Shown: positions 56,720-64,000 of the stretch, piece after piece
Layout of the letters: each line of letters begins with the position of its first letter
Position numbering within the stretch: the stretch's first letter is position 1
NCBI GenBank assembly: GCA_963682025.1
Contig: OY821520.1
Location: forward strand, 2,713,305 to 2,777,304
Reading direction: 5' to 3'
DNA from: Cordilura impudica
Lineage: Eukaryota; Arthropoda; Insecta; Diptera; Scathophagidae
Length of the DNA: 64,000 bases
Notes under the pieces: model-generated
The model's database searches: none
The model's input: only the letters and a program-made list of their open reading frames with translations
Told to the model about the DNA's origin: nothing
Translations under genes and position numbers: made by a program

Positions 56720-58713
56720 ATGGCAGTTCCACGAAATGCGCTCTTTGATATTTGGCTCACAAGCAAGAAAGAAGACAAAAATGATACCGTATATAATCAC
56801 ATTTACAGTATAATTGGAAAAGATGTGGACCACCATAAATTAAAAAAGTTTGTGATCAAACTTTCTTCTGATTTTCGGTCAAGATGGGAACATGCTGCTC
56901 AATAAATAGCCGTTTTTGGCAACAAAATTCTAAATGGTTGTCAAAAGATCTGAACTTTTCAGATTATATTCTTGATGTTGGGGCAAGTACATCTCGCGAT
57001 ATATCGAAGACAGGAAGGCCCGAAAAAAAAACTTTTCTGAATCTTCTTTGTGATCAAAGAAGCGAAAAGCTAAGGAACTTATGAGCAATGCTGATAATGT
57101 CTAATTGTTAATGGCAGCGGAAATGACACTGAGATCAACTGGAAAAGGAAATTCTGCAAAAATACTACAAGACTTGGCCGTGACTTCTGCATCAAGAGGC
57201 ACTGCATTAAAGAAAACTAGAGTATCTAATGAGAACATGAAAAGTTTGTCACCAGATCAAGCACTTGCGATGATTATTGATACAGGTCATTCAACAAATG
57301 ATTATAACCTTATCAGGCAGCATACTTTATAAATAAGCCAAAAAATATATCCTTCATACAACTGTGTAAAAAATCAAAGACTTTATGCTACCCTGAACAA
57401 ATAACCGTAACGGAAACTTATGCTGAGATTGGATTGCAATCGCTAATTGATCACAGTTTAAAAAGATTGTGTGTTGCACAAGAGGAAGTGTTGCTCTCCC
57501 TTCGTGAAATTGGAGATGAAAATGCAATTATAAAATGGGGATGTGATGGCGCTGAACAGAGCATTTACAAGCAAAAATTTTCGGAAGAAAACAAATCTGA
57601 TAACAGTTTTTCATTTCAATAGTTCTCCTTAAAATGTATACAACAGTTAACGAACGAAAGATTATAATATGGAATAACCCTGCTCCATCTTCTACAAAAT
57701 ACTGCCGGCCGGTAAAATTTATATTTACAAAAGAAACACGAGACGTTATTTTAAGGGAGGTTAAATATGTCCAAGACCAAATTTCGGATCTGCAACCTAC
57801 AACAATTCAAACAGAGAAACTAAACTTTAAAGTGAAGAGTACACTTATCTTGTGCATGATTGACGGCAAAGTTTGTAATGCTCTGTCGGCATATACATCG
57901 TCTCAAAAATGTTATATATGTGGGCCTTCACCGAAAGAAATGAATAATTTTAGTGCCTTATCGGAACGACAAGTTGAAGAAAGCATGCTTGCTTTCGGAA
58001 TTTCCCCTTTACATTCGTGGATACGATGCGTGGAGTGTATGCTACAGATCGCTTATCGAATGGAAATGAAGACATGGTGTTTACGGGGCGAAGAAAATAA
58101 GGAGAAGATGAAAAAGAAAAGAGAATATATGCAAAATAGATTCAGATAGGAAGTTGGTCCTTTAATTGATATGCCAAAACAAAAAGCAGGCAATACAAAT
58201 GATGGTAACACGACGAGAAGATTTTTTGGAGATCCTGAAATAACGTCCGACATAACAGGAATAAATATAAATCTGTTGAAAAGGTTTCACACAATACTTT
58301 CCTGCATAGGTTGTGGATTTCAAATTAATTCTGTAGCTTTTGACCGCTTTGTCACAGATACCAGAGAACTGTACTTATCAGAATATGCATGGTACAATAT
58401 GCCAGTGAGTGTGCATAAAATTCTTTTTCATGGAAAGGATATAATATCGTCTTCCATTATTCCTATTGGTCAACTTTCTGAAGAGGGCCAAGAGTCCAGA
58501 AACAAAGATGCAAGAAATTATCGAGAACTCTATACCCGAAAAACATCTAGAATTGAAAGTAATTTGGATTTGTTGCACAGATTACTCACATCGTCAGACC
58601 CCTTTATATGCAGCTTGCGGAAAGCCACCAAGACAAAGCGACGAGCATTTCCAAAAGAAGTTATTGGCTTATTATCCGTACCGGAATATGGAAACGATAT
58701 TGACTCGGAGTAA
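56720..58713 (+). pseudogene. Transib transposase pseudogene (RAG1 core-like)
   Basis: Starts MAVPRNALFDIW at 56720 and ends NDIDSE at 58713. Blocks line up with the RAG1/Transib core: IIKWGCDGAEQS (candidate first Asp, codon 57545-57547; compare SCDGMGD in RAG1), YCRPVKFIFTKET, LILCMIDGKVCNALS (candidate second Asp, 57862-57864), KCYICG zinc-ligand pair, SPLHSWIRCVECML, NDGNTTRRFF, and IGQLSEEGQESRNK (candidate Glu, 58480-58485; compare SEGNESGNK). The gene is broken: frameshifts near 56900, 57070, 57330, 57375 and 57620, and stops at 57102-57104 and 58147-58149 (in frame between two homologous segments). At least two of the shifts sit in A runs, so a sequencing cause is possible for those. 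The normal product would cut at the end heptamers and join to GC-rich targets; this copy cannot encode it as given. Confidence 0.87.
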
Positions 58714-59016
58714 TTATTTTTATTTCCAGATTGCTTTTTTTAATATGAAATTTAAATTTGTTTTCAAAAATATAGAGTAATCATCTCAAAACAACTACTA
58801 ATTGAAGGCATTTGAAATTAAAATTATTTTTATTTCTTTCCGCCCCAATAAGTGCTATTAAATTAGAAATTATGGTATTTTGAAAATACACCTTATATGG
58901 GGGGGGTGGCCAAAAAGTGGGCGGACCACGCCCATTTTTTGTGTCCAATTCTATATCGATCTCATCATTATTATTGCTAAATTTCATTGCCATATCTACT
59001 TTTATTTGACAGTTAC

Positions 59017-59055
59017 GACTTTTGGCATCCTAAAAGTGACAAAAGTCACACTGTG
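59017..59055 (-). repeat. Right Transib inverted repeat, heptamer-23-nonamer layout
   Basis: Read inward on the minus strand: CACAGTG, identical to the V(D)J consensus heptamer, a 23-bp spacer starting TGACTTTTGTC and ending TTTTAGGATG, then CCAAAAGTC. Six of nine bases fit the nonamer ACAAAAACC. Confidence 0.88.
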
Positions 59056-59060
59056 CGTCG

Positions 59061-59462
59061 GCTGCGTAAAATGATGAATTTCATTAGGTTCTTTGAAATA
59101 CTTAACATTAATTTTTTTATATATTGTTATTTTTTTGGATTTAAAGAGTGATTTCAAGATGTTTATTGACTTTACCAATAGACAAGTTTTATGTATCATT
59201 GCATTCGTTAAAAGGCTATTCATAACAAATCTGAATTTTAAAAAGAACTAAACCAAAAAATTATAAATTCAATTTGATATCCATAAACAGTATTAAACAT
59301 TATGATATTTAAATTATACATTATTTCAAAATCGTAAAAATAAAATTTTAAGGTTTAAGCGTGCATTTATAAAAGTCACGATTCGTAGAAAACAGTGTAT
59401 TAGAATAAGTTTTCTTACCATAAACGTGTTCAAAGTACTTAAATTATCTGGGATATATCGAT
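59061..59462. other. AT-rich stretch, no gene seen
   Basis: Host flank of the Transib insertion. Nothing recognised. Confidence 0.4.
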
Positions 59463-59707
59463 AGCTTAATATAAAAAAGGCGTAACTAATTTTTTTTCAA
59501 AATAGTGTTTTTGTTTATTTTGGCAGACAAATGTCAGTTGTACCTTGCCTCATATTTTTCTTTAAAAAGAGAAATAAAATGTGTTGCTTCCTTTATTAAA
59601 AATTGCATTAAAAATGTTATTGTATCTAAAATTTACGGTCTTTATTAAGTTTTTCTTTCTCCTGTAAAGTAACAAAAAACCGAGTTACGCCTTTTTTATA
59701 TTAAGCC
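59463..59707. mobile_element. MITE, 245 bp, ends with AAAAGGCGTAACT
   Basis: The left end AGCTTAATATAAAAAAGGCG and the complement of the right end GGCTTAATATAAAAAAGGCG continue TAACT, a ~25-bp inverted repeat. AAGGCGTAAC is the subterminal motif of the transposon at 38936-40653, and CTTTCTCCTGTAAAGTAACA near the right end resembles its CTTCTCCTGTAAAAAAATAA. It is noncoding and probably mobilised by a related transposase. Confidence 0.75.
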
Positions 59708-60733
59708 ATCGGTATGTGTCATATGAGGAGCGATTTTTGACGGTAGTCTATAATTCATACAAAACACAATCATGTAGTAAATTTTTGAATTTTATTTGTA
59801 TGTTTTGCTATTTTGTAATTAATAAAAATAATTTATTTTACACTTTTTTGAACAATAATATTTGCAATCAAATTTTGAAATGATAATGACTTTTTCGAAT
59901 TACAGGAATATATATACACCCCCTACACATTCCTACATATATTTCTTAATTCTTATTTGTTATCGTTAATAATGATGAATATTTGATAAACACTGACAAC
60001 GAAAACCATGTTATACTCGTAACAACTGTTTGTAAAAAAAATTAAAAGAATTCGCTTCCTAAAAAAGTCAAAAATCTTAAATGAAATAATAAAAAGTGGC
60101 GCAAACGAATTTTTAACAATTAACTAAAAAATTATCAACTAAAAACATAAAATAAAAAATTAATTAGTCTATTTAAACTGGAATAAGCTCTCATGAATCA
60201 GATGAGATATTTAATTTTAATAGCGTTTTCTAATTCAACACATATCAAAGTATTACATAGAATATCTAAATTGAAATAAATTTTGTTTGAAGTCAAAGCA
60301 GGTCATTCCATTCCTCTAAAAATTGGTATACCATCAAAAATGGTTTAGTCAAGGTAAGCTTTGATCGCAAAAAACACAATAACCATACACACACACACAC
60401 ATACACAAGAACACATAGAGATGTGAAACAATTTGCAATATTTATTGCGAATATAAAAAATTGTTTCACGTTTTACAGCAGCATGAAAATTTGTCATAAC
60501 AAACAGACAACCAACCACTCCATGATGGACGGACGATAAGGTGATAAAATGTTGTCGCGTTGCAAACAGATACTTAAATAACCATAAACAATTTCAGGAA
60601 TTCCCCAAAGTAATGGAAAATCTTTACAAGACAATAAAATGCAATGAAACCAAATTTTATGTTATTTTAGCTAAATTAATTGCATTTTTCAAAACATACT
60701 CGTACAAGCTAAATTGGACAAATTCATATGAAA
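59708..60733. other. Region downstream of the EcKinase-like gene
   Basis: AT-rich, including a (CA)n run at 60388-60403. The part next to 60733 should hold the 3' UTR of the minus-strand gene. No other gene. Confidence 0.42.
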
Positions 60734-61762
60734 TCAATCAAATAATCCTAATTCATCGAATCGCTTTAGAGAGAATTTTAAAGTATCTGTAGTTCTGGGA
60801 TTAGAAGTAAACATAGTTTTAACTTTTTTGGTGGCAAATTCTTTATTTGCCATTGCTTCTAAGCTCGTGTCCAGAGAGTCTTCCTTCTTCATGGCGACCA
60901 TGGGTAGAAAGGCGTATGATGAAAAGAATCCATATAGTTCACGTGAAGTAATTTCCATTGTAATCTCCTCTAATGTTGGTATGTGTTCATAGTGCATTCT
61001 TTCTAATGACGCCCGTAAAGTTTCATAATACGATTTTATTAGGAAGTCACGGCGATTGATTAAAACATCTAATTGGACACTGCTGTTTAAGAAGAAGTTT
61101 ATATCACAGCCGGGGCTGCCAAAGAAACTATTTTGAAAGTCCACCTTTAACAAAAAAAAAAGAATAAAGTAATTAATATTTACTGTTAATTTATTCCTCA
61201 GTAATGTTACTTACAAATATGGCATCATTTGGTGTTTCTGGTTGTTGTTCATGGTATTTGTACATGAAATTATTAACCCATAAGTCGCCATGATTTAATA
61301 CAGTGATTTCGCCAGCTTTTGCCAGACCAGTTTCAACTAAATTCTCTGTTAAATTATCACAGTGTTTTTGTAATTTTCTAGCTATATTTTCATAACCGTT
61401 CCAGGTGCCAACTAAATCTGCCAATGTTCTCAATTGCAGGGTCATAAAATCTATAAATCTCTCACTAGTTCTAATATAATTTTCATCTAACATTCCTGTT
61501 TTAAAATGTTCTCTTACATCGGGATCCTAGAAGTATATAATTTTGTTTATTATCATATGGGTTCCTCAAACGCTTCCAGTGTGTCGTGTGTACCTTTTGA
61601 AGCAATACCATTGAGGCAGCATGGAATTTTGCCAATTTCCTTAATATGACCAGACAATGTTCTTCATTTAGACCGTTTTGTCGATTCGCCAATTTATAGC
61701 CATATTGAGTTAAATCATCAAATACTATCGTTTGCATGGGCTCTTTCGTTGTATAGAAACAT
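60734..61762 (-). CDS. EcKinase-family (CHK kinase-like) protein, last three exons
   Basis: Exons on the minus strand: 61762-61594, 61526-61215 and 61144-60734, with GT-AG introns of 67 and 70 bp, all in phase; TGA ends the frame. They code for 296 residues. The first gives CFYTTKEPMQTIVFDDLTQY (the central hinge of the family). The second has VLNHGDLWVNNFMY with the HGDLW catalytic motif at 61278-61292. The third opens with VDFQNSFFGSPGCDINFF, whose DFQ supplies the metal-binding Asp. These are the hallmarks of the insect EcKinase/DUF227 group, small-molecule kinases linked to ecdysteroid phosphorylation and xenobiotic handling. Members have about 400 residues, so the N-terminal ATP-binding part is missing; its exon was not found up to 64000. 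It is either far upstream or lost. The substrate cannot be told. Confidence 0.85.
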
Positions 61763-63739
61763 CTGAAAGTGCAAGATATTCATAGATAATCGATATTAAT
61801 TTTTTTTTATTTTTAGCTCTAGCCACAGTAACATCATATATCAGATATCAGTCTGAAATCGATCTACAAAACATATTCCAAACAACTTTTTTTTCAACAT
61901 TGCACCATTCTGAGGTATTAGTATAATAAATTTGTGCTGATGTTTTCGATTTCCCAAATTATTTTACGTGATTAAGTTCAACCGTTTTGTCAAATCAGTC
62001 CATGTTTAGACCACGTTAAAGTTCATCTTTCCGTTATACATAGAATTAAATATGTTGTCCAAGCAGAAATATTGAATATGTAAATATAATTTTAGTATAT
62101 GTAGAATGTAAAGGAAACTGTGCACATTTGATTATTATATTTTGAGCGTCATATCTAAAAATTCACCAGCACTTACAAAATATTTGATTTTTTAAAATAA
62201 ACTGTCCAAAGTCCCAAGTCCAAAAGGGTTAATGAGGTCATATTATTTTTTTCCGAAACCCTAGGCTAGAATAGATAGAATATAACATTTAAAAGTAGAA
62301 AAGTGATTAACTTTTGATACTAAGTATTTACTCAGTATATAACAAAAATAAAATTTTTCTCTAAATCCGCAAAAAAAAAATCCTTTTAAAAAAATTCTGC
62401 CAGAGTAATGTACTTAAAAGTTCACACAGATAATCTCAAACGCGTATTTAACAAAACCTTAAAGTGCCAGATCCATTTTTTTACATCTAAGGAAAATATA
62501 GTAGATTTTAGTTGAATCTATTTCAAAATCTATACCATTTACATCTAACTTTTTTGACATTTTGTGAGATTTTGTTTCTACAACAATAAGCAGCTGATTA
62601 AAATAAATCATATGAACTAGAAATGCCAAAAATACTCAAAACAATAGGAAAATGGATATATGGATTTTATTATTATTATATTATGCATCAAGAATGAAAA
62701 AAACACGATGTGAAATAGAAATTTGGCGAAAAAATACATCAGCATTTGTTAAATGTATTGTTTGAACAACAAAAACAAATGCATTTTGCACAATTATTAT
62801 ATAGCAGATGGCAATGGGCACATACAAGTATAAAAAATTATAACTTTTCAATTACTAAATATTTTTTTATTATAGACTCGTAATTTTTATTAATAATTAA
62901 TATTTTATTCCCTTTTTATTCAACTTGTTTGCTTTTGTTTTTGTTTTTAAATGTCAATTTTTTAGTCACTGCGTTGTAATTTTCTACTACAATATTAAAA
63001 AAACACAGTAGTTTCATTTGGTAGTGCCCAAGTTTGACAAGATTTTGTAAGATTTTGCTAAAATCTAGTAACGAGCTAGATTTTGTTGTGTGTGGGAAAT
63101 CTAGTAAAAATGAGCTATATTGTGCTCGTATATACTGGATTTTGCTGGATTTTGCTATAAAAAATTTTTTAAAACTTGAAAAAGGAATTTTCAAAATTTT
63201 ATCAAAAAAAATTCCCATTTTCGGTCTCATTGAGCAATAGGTTAAGAACGTGGTAATAAAACAATACTTCATATCTGAGTACTAATGGGTATAGAGAGCA
63301 AAAAAGAGTGATGGCTTTAATCAATTTCTTAATGTTTAAAAAAATTTCCGATACATTTCATGACATTTTTTGACAGAAAAGTGGTCTGGGGCATTGGCTA
63401 TTTCTTGGCGAGTTTTTATTCGATTTTGAAGTTATATAGCTTTTGATAAAGATAATTTAGTACTTATATCGATTCATATCACAACTTTTCGAACAAATTA
63501 AACCATAGAACGAAATATTCGTAAAATCTGAAAAAAGGTCATATTTTCTCCATATAAACACACTTGAAATTTTCAATCGATTTCCGACACGAATTTTCTT
63601 TATCCGATTGTCCCCAAACTTCAAATTTATTAGTTTTTATAGAAAAGAAACAAATGGAACCCGACACTCCCCAAAGTCGCCATTTAAAAAATGTCCATAT
63701 AACGTAGCTTAGTTTTTTATAATAGACTGATATTGACTC
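61763..63739. other. Upstream/intronic region of the EcKinase-like gene, no exon found
   Basis: About 2 kb of AT-rich DNA. I looked for an upstream EcKinase exon ending in phase with 61762 and found none. It includes an imperfect repeat of AGATTTTGCTAAAATCTAG-type words at 63045-63165. Confidence 0.42.
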
Positions 63740-64000
63740 TTGAGTACTTATGGCTTAATTAAAAAAAATAAATCGAGAACAAGTTTCGTCACAATCCCTG
63801 CACAAACATATACATATGTATTTTATATAATAATTTTCACATCAAGAGTACCCCACGGGTTAATACCAGAAAATAAGTCCAGAATATTATTTTTTAGAAT
63901 TTTCAAAATATTATCAACAAGTTTTATCGAAATCCTTCCACAAATATATATTATTTCGATATTTTGTTTTAAAAAATTGTAAATCTCCTTAAATTTGACT
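63740..64000 (+). repeat. Second copy of the 17.5-18.2 kb inverted-repeat element, cut by the window end
   Basis: From about 63860 the sequence GTTTTATCGAAATCCTTCCA then CAAATATATATTA matches 17885-17920 closely, and the similarity continues to the edge (AATTTGACT). The start at 63740-63815 is less certain. Confidence 0.65.

Larger units (their letters stand above)
56164..59055 (+). mobile_element. Transib DNA transposon (RAG1-related), 2892 bp, full-length ends
   Basis: The element is bounded by CACTGTG at the left and, read inward from the right, CACAGTG. It is flanked by a perfect 5-bp GC-rich duplication CGTCG (56159-56163, 59056-59060). Transib elements are known for CACWRTG-type ends, 5-bp GC-rich duplications and a transposase homologous to RAG1, and all three are seen here. 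One gene fills the centre on the plus strand; it is decayed. Confidence 0.9.

Noticed and set aside
56501..56836. 111-codon minus-strand frame
   Set aside because: Antisense to the start of the Transib gene; no recognisable content.

Overview
The window is AT-rich animal DNA that looks like a schizophoran fly, most likely a calyptrate (blowfly or housefly relative). The evidence is very short introns (67, 70 and 122 bp), a protein of the insect EcKinase family, His/Gln-rich low-complexity coding sequence, and interspersed repeats that I recall as typical of calyptrate genomes. The species cannot be named from the sequence. At most two stretches look like host genes. Almost everything else recognisable is transposable-element DNA, and most of it is decayed.

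Layout. 0-9 kb: the tail of a Penelope-like element with a hammerhead-ribozyme-like motif, 7-bp repeat arrays, a Tc1 fossil, a possible hAT fossil, and four copies of a ~380 bp repeat (family A). 9.57-13.0 kb: a nearly intact hAT-like DNA transposon with ~170 bp inverted ends, a perfect 8-bp target duplication, and a three-exon transposase with one frameshift. 13-18 kb: family A copies, two long-inverted-repeat elements, a ~122 bp satellite, and a SINE-like insertion bounded by a 15-bp duplication. 20.7-25.6 kb: a nest of insertions inside one family A copy, then a decayed pogo/Tigger element. 26-28.3 kb: a 5'-truncated LINE. 28.5-29.7 kb: two exons of a host-like Q/H/N-rich gene on the minus strand, spliced onward out of view. 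31-37.6 kb: inverted-repeat elements, a second LINE fragment, family C copies and a large 7-bp array. 38.9-40.7 kb: a DNA transposon with repeated GGCGTAAC sites. 42.4-46 kb: two LINE fossils lying head to head. 47.6-51.6 kb: family C with an internal 446-bp duplication, family A, a MITE and a minisatellite. 52-54.9 kb: a Tc1 fossil and a decayed CACTG-ended transposon. 56.2-59.1 kb: a Transib element, the transposon group related to RAG1. 60.7-61.8 kb: the three terminal exons of an EcKinase-like gene on the minus strand.

The most striking object is the Transib copy. Its ends are intact, it has a perfect 5-bp CGTCG target duplication, and its 39-bp inverted repeats divide exactly as heptamer (CACTGTG or CACAGTG) + 23 bp + a nonamer-like CCAAAAGTC, which resembles a 23-RSS at both ends. 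Its reading frame keeps recognisable RAG1-like blocks but carries several frameshifts and stops. Other points of note are two hammerhead-like folds that conserve pairing with different bases, a SINE with a clear duplication inside another element's terminal repeat, and a transposon whose ends carry six copies of one short motif.
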